Shown: one piece after another, positions 53,835 through 62,872 of the stretch
Layout: each line of letters starts with the position of its first letter
Position numbering within the stretch: the stretch's first letter is position 1
NCBI RefSeq assembly: GCF_007858445.1
Contig: NZ_VIGV01000012.1
Location: 1-64,000, forward strand
Direction of reading: 5' to 3'
DNA: 64,000 bases
Source of the DNA: Tsukamurella sputi
GTDB taxonomy: Bacteria; Actinomycetota; Actinomycetes; Mycobacteriales; Mycobacteriaceae
Translations under genes and position numbers: made by a program
Notes under the pieces: model-generated
Database searches by the model: none
Seen by the model: only the letters and a program-made list of their open reading frames with translations
Told to the model about the DNA's origin: nothing

Positions 53835-55481
53835 GTGTCGATCAACCCCACCCCGCCGCCGGCTCCCGCCGAGCGCGGCACGGCCGATCCCGGCCCCCGC
53901 GATCTCGAGCGCGGCACGGACCCGGGACGCGGCGGCGGCGCAGGTCGTGACGGTGCTTCCGGCTCCGACCAGCGCGACCCCGGACGGCGCCCCGCCGGCC
54001 CTCGCGGCCGTGATTTCGACACCGAGGGCGGCGACCCCGGCCCCCGCGATCTCGGGCGCGAACCCGGTCCCGGTGGCGGACCGCAGTTGTCGAACGTATG
54101 GGTTTACAAGGGCCGCGCCTACGATCTTTCGGAATGGATCAACAAGCATCCCGGCGGAGAATTCTTCATCGGGCGGTCCAAGAATCGTGACATCACGTCG
54201 ATCATCGGGTCGTATCACGCGAATCCCGAGAAGATCGAGAAGATGCTGGAACGGTTCGCGCTCGACCGTGACGCCCGCGTCGAGGACGTGCACCCCAAGA
54301 ACAATGCGCCCGCCTTCCTCTTCAAGGACGGATTCGACAGTTGGCGCGACACCCCGCGCTACCGTTTCGACGATCCGCAGGACCTGCTGCACGCCGTGAA
54401 GGCACGGCTGCGCGACCCCGCGATGAAGGCTCGGATGAAGCGCATGGACCGGTGGTTCAACATCACCGCCGCGGCGCTCGCCGTCGCCTACGTCGCGGTG
54501 ATCGCGACCCGGCTCAGCGTCCCGGCGTGGATGCCGATCTGGCTGTTCGTGATCCTCATGGTGATGCTGCGCAGCTCCCTCGCCGGTTTCGGGCACTACG
54601 CGATCCACCGCGCGCAGAAGGGCGCGACCAAGGTCCTGGTCAACGCGTTCGACATCAACTACGTCGCGCTGTCCTTCGTGACCGCGGACGGCCACGCGCT
54701 GCTGCACCACCCGCACACGCAGAGCGAGGTGGACATCAAGAAGAACGTCTTCACCATGATGATGGACATTCCGCGCTGGTACCGGATCCCCATCCACACG
54801 CTGCACAAGTTCGGCCACACCGCCACGGGCATGACAATGCGCCTGGTCGAGATCGTCAAGCTCACTAGGCAGGTCGGCGTGGCCGACATGTACGGCTCGC
54901 TGCGCGGTGCGCTCCCCCACTTCATCGGGGCGTTCGCCATGCGCGCACTGCTCATCGGCGAGTTCTTCCTGTTCCTGTTCCTCGGCGACGTCTGGGCGTG
55001 GATCGCGCAGTTCGTGGCCGTGCTGTGGGTGAGTACCTTCCTCGTGGTCGCGAGCCACGACTTCGAGACGGACGTCGACGACCTGCCCGAGGTCGAGACC
55101 GAGGACTGGGCGATCAACCAGCTCAACCAGGCCTACGACCTGAAGATCTCGGGCAACCGCTACGTGGACTGCTTCCTCTCGGCCGGGCTGTCCAGCCATC
55201 GCGTGCACCACGTGCTGCCCTACCAGCGCAGCGGCTACGCGAACATCGCCACCGAGGACCTGATGGCGGAGGAGGCCGCGAAGTTCGGCGTCGAGTGGCT
55301 GCCGCGGCGCAGCTTCCTCTTCGACCGGCTCCCCGATCAGGTCAACACCTTCCTCGGCCAGAAGTCGCGGCCCGCCCAGGAACAGGGCCACGGCTTCTTC
55401 CGCGAGCACTTCTCGCCCCAGGCGCTCAAGACCTCGGGCTCGTACGTCGTCGCCGGTTTCACCGGCATCGGCACGGTGTAA
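53835..55481 (+). CDS. cytochrome b5-fatty acid desaturase fusion
   Basis: A 548-residue fusion. Residues 1-85 are a Pro/Gly/Arg/Asp-rich arm with repeated DPGPRDL. A cytochrome b5 domain follows (about 85-160) with heme ligands His105 (KHPGGEF) and His128 (SYHANP). The desaturase part has membrane helices and the three His boxes: HYAIH (HX3H), HALLHHPHTQ, and SSHRVHH (HX2HH), which bind the di-iron centre. It should insert a double bond or hydroxyl in acyl chains with the b5 domain supplying electrons. GTG 53835 follows AGGAGGAA by 9 nt. It is the first gene of a cassette with a type III PKS and exporter. Confidence 0.87.
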   Translation: MSINPTPPPAPAERGTADPGPRDLERGTDPGRGGGAGRDGASGSDQRDPGRRPAGPRGRDFDTEGGDPGPRDLGREPGPGGGPQLSNVWVYKGRAYDLSEWINKHPGGEFFIGRSKNRDITSIIGSYHANPEKIEKMLERFALDRDARVEDVHPKNNAPAFLFKDGFDSWRDTPRYRFDDPQDLLHAVKARLRDPAMKARMKRMDRWFNITAAALAVAYVAVIATRLSVPAWMPIWLFVILMVMLRSSLAGFGHYAIHRAQKGATKVLVNAFDINYVALSFVTADGHALLHHPHTQSEVDIKKNVFTMMMDIPRWYRIPIHTLHKFGHTATGMTMRLVEIVKLTRQVGVADMYGSLRGALPHFIGAFAMRALLIGEFFLFLFLGDVWAWIAQFVAVLWVSTFLVVASHDFETDVDDLPEVETEDWAINQLNQAYDLKISGNRYVDCFLSAGLSSHRVHHVLPYQRSGYANIATEDLMAEEAAKFGVEWLPRRSFLFDRLPDQVNTFLGQKSRPAQEQGHGFFREHFSPQALKTSGSYVVAGFTGIGTV

Positions 55482-55491
55482 GGAGATCACC

Positions 55492-56658
55492 ATGAACACG
55501 CAGGAACAGACCCCCGTCGTTCCCGAGCAGGCCTGGTTGGGCGCGCCGCCGGCGCCGCCCACCTCGGTCGCGGTGATCGAATCGCTCGCGACGGGCTCGC
55601 CCGCGCAGGCCTACGACCAGGCGGAGTCCGCCGACCGTGTTGCCGCCCGCTTCGAGGATCCGAAGCAGGCCGAGCGCATCCGTCGCGTGTACGCCAAGAC
55701 GCGGGTCGCCGAGCGCCACCTGGCGATCGACCCGCTGACGCCCGAGTTCGCGGAGTTCAGCGCCCGCCCCGACACGGTCCGCGAGCGCATGGACCTGTTC
55801 TACGAGCACGCCGCGCCGCTCGCGATCGACACGGCCCGTCGCGCACTGGGCGACCTCGACCCCGCGGACGTCGGCCAGCTGGTCTTCGTCACCAGCACCG
55901 GCTTCCTCGCGCCCGGCGTGGACGTGGCCGTGATCCGCGCGCTCGGTCTCGCGCCGGGCACGAGCCGCGTGGTCATCAACTTCATGGGCTGCGCCGCCGC
56001 GATGAACGCGCTCCGGGTCTCGACCGATTACGTGCGGGCCCACCCCGATCGCAAGTCACTCATGATCTGCCTGGAGCTCAGCTCGGTGAACGCCGTCTTC
56101 TCCGGTGACCCGAACGACGTGGTGATCTCCAGCCTCTTCGCCGACGGCTGCGGCGCGGCGGTGATCGGCGCCAGCGAGGTCGGACATCCCCTGCCCGCGG
56201 GCCGGATCGTCGTGCGCGACACCTTCAGCCACCTGCTCGACGGTGCCGAGGACGGGATCGTCCTCGGAGTCAACGCCAACGGCATCACGTGCGAGCTCGC
56301 GGAGTCGCTCCCCCACTACATCGTGAGCGGCGTGGCACCGGTGGTCGACGAGGTGCTGCAGCGCAACGGGCTCGGCCGCGAGTCGATCGCGCACTGGGCG
56401 ATCCACCCGGGCGGCCCGAAGATCATCGAGTCCGCCGCCGCCGCGCTGGGCCTGCCCGACGAGGCCTCCCGGATCAGCTGGGACGTGCTCGCCGAGCACG
56501 GGAACATGCTCAGCGTCTCGCTGCTGTTCGTCCTCGAGCGCCTGCTCGCCCAGACCGACGGTGCCGTCTCCGACGCGCCGAGCACGGGCATGGCCTTCTC
56601 CTTCGCCCCCGGGGTGACGGTGGAGGGCTTCCTGTTCGACGTCATCACCGGCGAATGA
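55492..56658 (+). CDS. type III polyketide synthase
   Basis: A 388-residue chalcone/stilbene synthase-like enzyme. The catalytic triad is intact: Cys167 (NFMGCAAAMNALR), His305 (WAIHPGGPKI) and Asn338 (EHGNMLS). GFLAPGVDVAVIRALGL and FADGCGAAVIGA are further family marks. Bacterial members use fatty acyl starters with malonyl-CoA to make alkylpyrones or resorcinols. The desaturase gene 10 nt upstream suggests an unsaturated acyl product or starter. The ATG follows AAGGAGAT. Confidence 0.92.
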   Translation: MNTQEQTPVVPEQAWLGAPPAPPTSVAVIESLATGSPAQAYDQAESADRVAARFEDPKQAERIRRVYAKTRVAERHLAIDPLTPEFAEFSARPDTVRERMDLFYEHAAPLAIDTARRALGDLDPADVGQLVFVTSTGFLAPGVDVAVIRALGLAPGTSRVVINFMGCAAAMNALRVSTDYVRAHPDRKSLMICLELSSVNAVFSGDPNDVVISSLFADGCGAAVIGASEVGHPLPAGRIVVRDTFSHLLDGAEDGIVLGVNANGITCELAESLPHYIVSGVAPVVDEVLQRNGLGRESIAHWAIHPGGPKIIESAAAALGLPDEASRISWDVLAEHGNMLSVSLLFVLERLLAQTDGAVSDAPSTGMAFSFAPGVTVEGFLFDVITGE

Positions 56659-56665
56659 GCCGCTC

Positions 56666-58441
56666 ATGAAGCTCCTCAAGTTCCTGGTCTCGATCTCGCC
56701 TGCGGCCATCGCCGCAGCGGTGGTCGCGGGCCTCGTCGCCGGCGCGGCGAACGCGTACCTGCTCACGCTCATCAACGGGCTGGTGGCGCCCGGCGCGCAG
56801 CCGGAGGTCAGTCCTACCCGGTTCATCGTCACCGCGGTGGTCGTGGTGGTCGCGGGCGTCGCCTCGCAGCTGATCCTGCTGCACCTCGCCCAGGCGGCCG
56901 TCTACCGCCTGCGGGCGCGGCTCTCGCAGCGCGTGCTGGCCGCGCCGCTCGAGCACATCGAGCGGCTCGGCGACCACCGCCTGCTCGCGACGCTGACCGA
57001 GGACGTGCGCTCGCTGTCGATGGCGGTCTCCGGCATTCCGGGGCTGTGCATCGACCTGGCCACGATCATCGGCGCGCTGACCTACCTCGCGACGGTCTCC
57101 GGCCCGCTGTTCGCGGTGTCCGTGGCGGGCACGCTCATCGGCATCGCGTGTGTGGAGACGGTGCTGCGCCGGGTCCGGGAGACCTACCGCCGGGCCCGCG
57201 AGCTCGACGACGCGCTGATCGGCTCCTTCCAGGAGGTCACGCACGGGATCAAGGAGCTCAAACTGCACCGCGGCCGGCGGGCCGACTTCCTGGACCGCAA
57301 GCTGCTCGGCACCGCTGAGGACCTGCGCGGCAAGCACGTCGCGGCGGGTACCCGGTTCGCCGGTGGCCAGGCCCTCGGCCAGGTGCTGCAGCTGGGCACC
57401 ATGGTGCTCATCCTGTTCGTGCTGGCCCGTGCCCTGGAGCTGCCACGGGAGACGATGATCGGCTACGTGCTGGTCACGACCTTCCTGTCGATGCCCATGC
57501 AGAGCCTCATGCACCGCATCCCCGACCTGCTGCGGGGCGACGTCGCACTCGCCAAGATCCGCGGCCTCGACCTGTCGCTGGAGACCCCGCGCGACGAATC
57601 CGCGCTCCCGTACGACGACCGGCCGCTGTCCGACGGCACCGTCGAACTGCGGGGCGTGGGCTACGAGTACCTGCCCGAACCCCCGCCCGGCCACGGAGCA
57701 CCCGGCCAGCACCCGCCGCACGGCGGCCCCGGCGGACCCGGGGCGCCCGGCGGTCCGCCGCCGCATCCCCCGCAGGCACCGCCCCCGGGCATGCCCGGCG
57801 TCCCGCACGGCTTCCGGCTCGGCCCCGTCGACCTGACACTCCGCCCGGGAGAGGTCACCTTCGTGGTCGGCGGTAACGGCAGCGGCAAGTCCACGCTGGC
57901 GAAGCTGATCAGCGGGCTGTACGCGCCGCGGATCGGCGAGATCCGGGTCGGCACCGCCGCGGACGGCACGCCCGGCGAGGTCGTCGGGCCGCACAACACG
58001 GAATGGTTCCGGCAGCACACGACCGCGGTCTTCGCCGATTTCCACCTCTTCGACGACTACCTGGGCCTCGCGGCCGACGACCTGGACGACCGGGTCCGGG
58101 GCCTGCTGCACGACCTCGAACTGGCGCACGCGGTGACGGTGCGCGACGGGAAGCTGTCGACGCTCGCGTTGTCGACGGGGCAGCGCAAGCGCCTCGCACT
58201 GCTCACCGCACTGCTCGAGGACCGGCCCGTGTACCTCTTCGACGAGTGGGCCGCGGACCAGGATCCGCGGTTCCGCGAGGTCTTCTACGACCGGATCATC
58301 CCGGACCTGCGGGCGCGCGGGAAGACGGTGGTGGTGATCACCCACGACGACCGGTACTTCGACCGCGCCGACCAGCTGGTGAAACTGGACTTCGGCCAGG
58401 TGGTCCCGGCGTCGGCGTCGATCACGCGCGGAGTAACCTGA
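56666..58441 (+). CDS. cyclic-peptide-type ABC exporter (membrane plus ATPase)
   Basis: A 591-residue half-transporter of the SyrD/PvdE/YojI group. The membrane domain (residues 1-300) has AAVVAGLVAGAANAYLLTLINGL at the start and EVTHGIKELKLHRGRRADFLD as the coupling region. The ATPase has Walker A VTFVVGGNGSGKSTLAKLISG, an ABC signature in LSTGQRKRLALLTAL, Walker B VYLFDEWAADQDP, and HDD at the H-loop. Between the first ATPase strand and Walker A is an insertion of about 45 Pro/Gly/His residues (about 332-376). It probably exports the product of the adjacent PKS. ATG 56666 is 7 nt after the PKS stop. Confidence 0.88.
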   Translation: MKLLKFLVSISPAAIAAAVVAGLVAGAANAYLLTLINGLVAPGAQPEVSPTRFIVTAVVVVVAGVASQLILLHLAQAAVYRLRARLSQRVLAAPLEHIERLGDHRLLATLTEDVRSLSMAVSGIPGLCIDLATIIGALTYLATVSGPLFAVSVAGTLIGIACVETVLRRVRETYRRARELDDALIGSFQEVTHGIKELKLHRGRRADFLDRKLLGTAEDLRGKHVAAGTRFAGGQALGQVLQLGTMVLILFVLARALELPRETMIGYVLVTTFLSMPMQSLMHRIPDLLRGDVALAKIRGLDLSLETPRDESALPYDDRPLSDGTVELRGVGYEYLPEPPPGHGAPGQHPPHGGPGGPGAPGGPPPHPPQAPPPGMPGVPHGFRLGPVDLTLRPGEVTFVVGGNGSGKSTLAKLISGLYAPRIGEIRVGTAADGTPGEVVGPHNTEWFRQHTTAVFADFHLFDDYLGLAADDLDDRVRGLLHDLELAHAVTVRDGKLSTLALSTGQRKRLALLTALLEDRPVYLFDEWAADQDPRFREVFYDRIIPDLRARGKTVVVITHDDRYFDRADQLVKLDFGQVVPASASITRGVT

Positions 58442-58482
58442 GGGCTACCTATCCGCAGTTACGAAGGGGTTGAAGTACAACC

Positions 58483-60651
58483 ATGGTTGACACCGCCCGG
58501 ACATCCGTCGCAGGCCTCGAGGTCGCAACGGTCCTCTACGATTTCATCAACAACGAGGCGCTTCCGGGCACGGGTGTAGACCAGGCCGCCTTCTGGGACG
58601 GCGCGGCGAAGCTCATCGGCGATCTGGTGCCGAAGAACAAGGCGCTGCTCGCCACGCGCGACGAGCTGCAGGCCAAGATCGACGAGTACCACGCCGCGCA
58701 CCCCGGCGAGATCACGGACTTCCCCGCGTACAAGCAGTTCCTCACCGATATCGGCTACCTGGTGCCGGTCCCCGAGGACCGCGAGATCACCACGTCGAAC
58801 GTGGACACCGAGATCACCTCGACCGCCGGCCCACAGCTGGTGGTGCCGATCCTCAACGCCCGCTTCGCGATCAACGCCGCGAACGCGCGATGGGGCTCGC
58901 TGTACGACGCCCTCTACGGCACCGACGCCATCTCCGAGGCCGACGGCGCGGAGAAGGGCAAGGGCTACAACAAGGTCCGCGGCGACAAGGTGATCGCCTT
59001 CGCCAAGGACTTCCTCGACAAGGCCGTGCCGCTCGAGTCCGGTTCCTGGGCGGACGTCACCGGCCTGACGGTGGGCGACGGCACGCTCGTGATCGCCGAG
59101 GGCGAGAAGACCTGCGCCCTGGCCGATCCCGCGGCCTTCGTCGGCTACACCGGTGAGAAGGACGCACCGTCGGGCATCCTGCTGCGCCACAACGGCCTCC
59201 ACCTGGAGATCCAGATCGACGCCGCATCGCCGATCGGCTCCACCGACCGCGCCGGCATCAAGGACGTGCTCGTGGAGTCCGCGGTCACCACGATCATGGA
59301 CTTCGAGGACTCGGTCGCGGCGGTCGACGCCGACGACAAGGTCGTCGGGTACCGCAACTGGCTGGGCCTGAACAAGGGCGACCTCGCCGAGGAGGTCAGC
59401 AAGGGCGGCAGGACCTTCACCCGCACGCTGAACCCCGACCGCGTGTACACCGCCGTCGACGGCTCGGAGCTGGTGCTGCACGGCCGTTCGCTGCTGTTCG
59501 TGCGCAACGTCGGCCACCTCATGACGACCGACGCGATCCTGCTGGACGGTGAGGAGATCGGCGAGGGCATCCTCGACGGCATCGTGACCTCGCTCATCGC
59601 GATCCACGGCCTGTCGGGCGATATCCGCAACTCGCGCACCGGCTCGGTGTACATCGTCAAGCCCAAGATGCACGGCCCGGAGGAGGTCGCGTTCGCCGCG
59701 GAGATCTTCGCCCGCGTCGAGCAGCTGCTGGGCCTGCCCGCGCTGACCCTCAAGGTCGGCATCATGGACGAGGAGCGCCGCACGTCGGTGAACCTCAAGG
59801 CCTGCATCGCGGCCGCGAACGACCGCGTGGTGTTCATCAACACCGGCTTCCTCGACCGCACCGGCGACGAGATCCACACGTCGATGGTCGCGGGCCCCAT
59901 CGTCCGCAAGGGCCAGCTCAAGGGCCAGACCTGGTACCCCGCGTACGAGGACAGCAACGTCGACATCGGCCTGCACGCGGGCCTGCAGCACAAGGCGCAG
60001 GTCGGCAAGGGCATGTGGGCCATGCCGGACCTGATGGCCGCCATGCTCGAGCAGAAGATCGCGCAGCCCAAGGCCGGCGCCACCACCGCGTGGGTGCCCT
60101 CGCCGACCGCCGCGACCCTGCACGCCCTGCACTACCACCTGGTGGACGTCTTCGAGGTGCAGAACGAGATCGCCAAGCGCGACCCCGCGTCGGTCGATGA
60201 CATCCTCACGATCCCGCTCGCGAAGAACGCGAACTGGTCGGAGGAGGAGAAGCGTGAGGAGCTGGACGAGAGCGCGCAGTCGATCCTCGGCTACGTGGTC
60301 CGCTGGATCGACGCCGGCGTCGGCTGCTCCAAGGTGCCGGACATCCACGACGTGGCGCTCATGGAGGACCGCGCGACGCTGCGCATCTCCTCGCAGCTGC
60401 TCGCCAACTGGCTCCGCCACGGCGTGGTCACCGAGGACGAGGTGATCGAGGCGCTCAAGCGCATGGCGCCGGTCGTCGACCAGCAGAACGCGGGCGATCC
60501 CGACTACCGCCCGCTGGCGCCGGACTTCGACTCGAACATCGCCTTCCAGGCCGCGAAGGACCTGATCCTGCTCGGCGGCACGCAGCCGAACGGCTACACC
60601 GAGCCGATCCTGCACGCCCGCCGTCGCGAGTTCAAGGCCGCGAACAGCTGA
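58483..60651 (+). CDS. glcB: malate synthase G
   Basis: A 722-residue enzyme condensing glyoxylate and acetyl-CoA to malate in the glyoxylate shunt. N-terminal clasp [20 protein letters not shown], barrel motifs [19 protein letters not shown] and [10 protein letters not shown], the catalytic region [38 protein letters not shown] and [16 protein letters not shown] (catalytic Asp), and the C-terminal Arg-rich tail. Length fits the G type (about 720-740 residues). Counterpart of Rv1837c. The ATG is 41 nt after the exporter stop with a weak ribosome site (GAAGGGG, distant). Confidence 0.97.
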   Translation: MVDTARTSVAGLEVATVLYDFINNEALPGTGVDQAAFWDGAAKLIGDLVPKNKALLATRDELQAKIDEYHAAHPGEITDFPAYKQFLTDIGYLVPVPEDREITTSNVDTEITSTAGPQLVVPILNARFAINAANARWGSLYDALYGTDAISEADGAEKGKGYNKVRGDKVIAFAKDFLDKAVPLESGSWADVTGLTVGDGTLVIAEGEKTCALADPAAFVGYTGEKDAPSGILLRHNGLHLEIQIDAASPIGSTDRAGIKDVLVESAVTTIMDFEDSVAAVDADDKVVGYRNWLGLNKGDLAEEVSKGGRTFTRTLNPDRVYTAVDGSELVLHGRSLLFVRNVGHLMTTDAILLDGEEIGEGILDGIVTSLIAIHGLSGDIRNSRTGSVYIVKPKMHGPEEVAFAAEIFARVEQLLGLPALTLKVGIMDEERRTSVNLKACIAAANDRVVFINTGFLDRTGDEIHTSMVAGPIVRKGQLKGQTWYPAYEDSNVDIGLHAGLQHKAQVGKGMWAMPDLMAAMLEQKIAQPKAGATTAWVPSPTAATLHALHYHLVDVFEVQNEIAKRDPASVDDILTIPLAKNANWSEEEKREELDESAQSILGYVVRWIDAGVGCSKVPDIHDVALMEDRATLRISSQLLANWLRHGVVTEDEVIEALKRMAPVVDQQNAGDPDYRPLAPDFDSNIAFQAAKDLILLGGTQPNGYTEPILHARRREFKAANS

Positions 60652-60683
60652 GCAGCGCAACCGATTCGGATGCCGGGCCGGTC

Positions 60684-61487
60684 GTGATCGACGCAGATCG
60701 CGACCGGCCCGGCGCGTTCACGGTGCTCCTCGACGGCACGCCGCAGAGCTACGTCGACACCGGAGATCCGACCAACCTCGTCTTCGAGTACGTCCGCCGT
60801 ATCGGGCACGTGATCGACCTCGCCCGCCCGGAGGGCGCCCCGGTCACGGCGGTGCACCTGGGCGGCGGCGGCTTCACCCTGCCCCGGTACATCGCGCATA
60901 CCCGGCCCGGTTCGCGGCAGCAGGTGCTCGAGGTGGATCGTGCGCTCATCGACGCGGTCCGGGCGGCGGCGCCGCTGCCGAGGCGCGAGCAGATCAAGAT
61001 CCGCTGCGCCGACGCCGCGCAGGCCGCCGCCGTGCTGCCCCCGGGCATGCACGGCACCGTCGACGTGCTCGTGATCGACGTCTTCGCCGGGGCGCGCACC
61101 CCGGCGGCGCTCACGACGTCCGAGTTCTTCGCCTCCCTGCTGCCACTGCTCGCGCCCGGCGCGGTCGTCGCGCTCAACATCGCCGACGGTGCGCCGCTCG
61201 CCTTCGCCCGGTCCGTGACGGCCACGGTGGCGGGGGTCTTCGGCGAGGTCGCCGTCGCCGCGGAGCCGGGCGTGCTCAAGGGACGACGGTTCGGGAACCT
61301 CGTGGTGGTGGCCGGCGCGGTTCCCGAACTGCTGCAGCACGGCCTCGCCCGCAGGCTCGCGGGCGACCCCTTCCCGGGCACCGTCATGACGGGCGACGAC
61401 GTGACCAGGTTCGTGGGCGGCGCGAAGCGTTTCACCAGCGCAAACGCTCAGGTGTCTCCTATGCCCCCGCGCGGCGTCTTCGGGTAG
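60684..61487 (+). CDS. spermidine synthase-like methyltransferase-fold protein
   Basis: A 267-residue class I SAM-fold protein of the spermidine synthase family. The N-terminal beta part has FTVLLDGTPQSYVDTGDPTNLVFEYVRR, then VTAVHLGGGGFTLPRYIAHTRPGSRQQVLEVD (nucleotide-binding loop and acidic end) and DVLVIDVFAGARTPAALTTSEFF. The aminopropyl-transfer residues cannot be confirmed, so true spermidine synthesis is doubtful. The start is GTG 60684; the CTG at 60648 overlapping the glcB stop (CTGA) would add 12 residues ([12 protein letters not shown]) and make translation coupled. Confidence 0.8.
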   Translation: MIDADRDRPGAFTVLLDGTPQSYVDTGDPTNLVFEYVRRIGHVIDLARPEGAPVTAVHLGGGGFTLPRYIAHTRPGSRQQVLEVDRALIDAVRAAAPLPRREQIKIRCADAAQAAAVLPPGMHGTVDVLVIDVFAGARTPAALTTSEFFASLLPLLAPGAVVALNIADGAPLAFARSVTATVAGVFGEVAVAAEPGVLKGRRFGNLVVVAGAVPELLQHGLARRLAGDPFPGTVMTGDDVTRFVGGAKRFTSANAQVSPMPPRGVFG

Positions 61488-61497
61488 GTTGCTCTCG

Positions 61498-62601
61498 ATG
61501 GGATCACATCGTTCTGGAACCGGTTCCCGCGGCATCGCACGCTGGCTGATCGCCGCGGTCGTCGCGGTCATCGTTGTGGCGGCGGTCGCCGGGGCGATGG
61601 TCTGGCTGTCGGGCCGCTCCGAACAGGAGGGCCGGGATGCGGCCGCCTCGTGTGTGCGCGGCGACCTCGCCGTGCAGGTCGCGGCAGCGCCCGCGCTGGT
61701 GGGCCCACTGCGGCGGATCGCGGAGAGCTTCAACGCCGGTGGCACCGTTTCCGCGGACTACTGCGCCAAGATCGAGGTGACGGGGATCGATTCGCCCGTC
61801 GCGCTGGAGGCGCTGACCGGCACGTGGGATCCGAAGCTGGGCCCGGTGCCCTCGCTCTGGATACCGGAGAGCACGGTGTGGACGGCGCGACTCGCGGCCG
61901 CCAAACCCGCCGAGCTGTCGGGGCAGCCCACGTCGATCGCGTCGTCGCCGGTCGTCCTGGCGGTGCGCGGCTCCGCGCGACAGGCCTTCGACGGGGTGCG
62001 CTGGCTCGACCTCCCCGCGCGGCAGGAGCAGCTGCGGATCGCTCTGCCGACGGGGGCCGACGCCGACGGCACCTACCTCGCCGCGCAATCCGTCGCGGCC
62101 GCGGTGGGCCGCACCGCGGGTGCCGCGCTGTCCGAGGACGCAGCGAAGAGTCCCGTCGTCGCCGGCTCCCTCGCCCGGTGGGCCAAGGACGCCCCGAAGT
62201 CGACGACCACCGGCGCGGCGCTCGAGGCGCTGACCAAGCCGGGCGATGCGGTGCGGGCCGTGCCGGTCACCGAGCAGCAGCTCGCGGCGTTCGCCCGGGG
62301 CCGCGATGCCGCGGCGCCGGTCGCGGTGTACCCGGCCGGTCCCACCGCGTCGGCGACCTTCCCCGCCGCGGTGCTCGATCGCGAGGAGACCTCGGACGCC
62401 CATGACCGTGCTGCCGCGGACTTCGTCGCCTTCATCACGCAGGGCGAGAACGCGAAGCCGCTGACGGAGGCGGGCTTCCGGGTGATCGGCCGCCCCGCCC
62501 CCGCGACGACCCCGTCCGTCGCCTTCGGCACTGTCGAGCCGCTGGCGCCCGCGTCCAACGCCGCCGTCATCGCCCTCGCGGACACCGTCAACCGCCGCTG
62601 A
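61498..62601 (+). CDS. membrane-anchored periplasmic-binding-type protein
   Basis: A 367-residue protein with one N-terminal helix (GIARWLIAAVVAVIVVAAVAG) and an outward binding fold: LAVQVAAAPALVGPLRRIAESFNAGG, EVTGIDSPVALEALTG, PSLWIPESTVW, IASSPVVLAVRGSA, and TQGENAKPLTEAGFRV at the end. It resembles type 2 solute-binding domains that, in many mycobacteria, precede a VWA domain; here the protein ends at the binding domain. ATG 61498 is 7 nt after TAGGTT (61485-61490). The ligand is unknown. No permease is beside it. Confidence 0.72.
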   Translation: MGSHRSGTGSRGIARWLIAAVVAVIVVAAVAGAMVWLSGRSEQEGRDAAASCVRGDLAVQVAAAPALVGPLRRIAESFNAGGTVSADYCAKIEVTGIDSPVALEALTGTWDPKLGPVPSLWIPESTVWTARLAAAKPAELSGQPTSIASSPVVLAVRGSARQAFDGVRWLDLPARQEQLRIALPTGADADGTYLAAQSVAAAVGRTAGAALSEDAAKSPVVAGSLARWAKDAPKSTTTGAALEALTKPGDAVRAVPVTEQQLAAFARGRDAAAPVAVYPAGPTASATFPAAVLDREETSDAHDRAAADFVAFITQGENAKPLTEAGFRVIGRPAPATTPSVAFGTVEPLAPASNAAVIALADTVNRR

Positions 62602-62717
62602 TAGCCCTCGCCGGCGCCACCCGAAGGGTATATCGGCTCGGGATCGAGCGGGCACTGCGTGCTGCGCGGAAAGCCTCCCGATCTCTCACCGCACTCGACG
62701 GTGCGACCAACCGGTAG

Positions 62718-62825
62718 GCCGCGCTGGGATATCGGCTGCACACGATCACCACCTCGTCGTGGGGCGACAAAGGTTTCGCCGGCGGCGACCGCATCCAGGC
62801 GACGCTGATCTTCGAGAAACTGTAG
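62718..62825 (+). pseudogene. decayed C-terminal gene fragment
   Basis: A 35-codon stretch (ALGYRLHTITTSSWGDKG, then GGDRIQATLIFEKL and a stop) reads like the end of a real protein, possibly a DUF4177-like one. It is cut off upstream by a TAG (62715-62717); the same frame before that stop still looks weakly protein-like. There is no start codon or ribosome site. The remaining gap (62602-62872) holds nothing else I can identify. Confidence 0.3.
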
Positions 62826-62872
62826 TTGCAGTCGTGCAGGTCAGAGAGCTGTGGGCTGGAGGCGGTTCGTGA

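Noticed and set aside
58459-60660. A 733-codon minus-strand open frame over glcB
   Set aside because: It mirrors glcB codon by codon, and its protein shows no domain and an extreme Val/Arg/Gly/Asp bias.
62602-62872. A tRNA or attachment site in the gap before the HNH gene
   Set aside because: No cloverleaf, CCA-type end or direct repeat pair can be made; only a short protein-like fragment is found.
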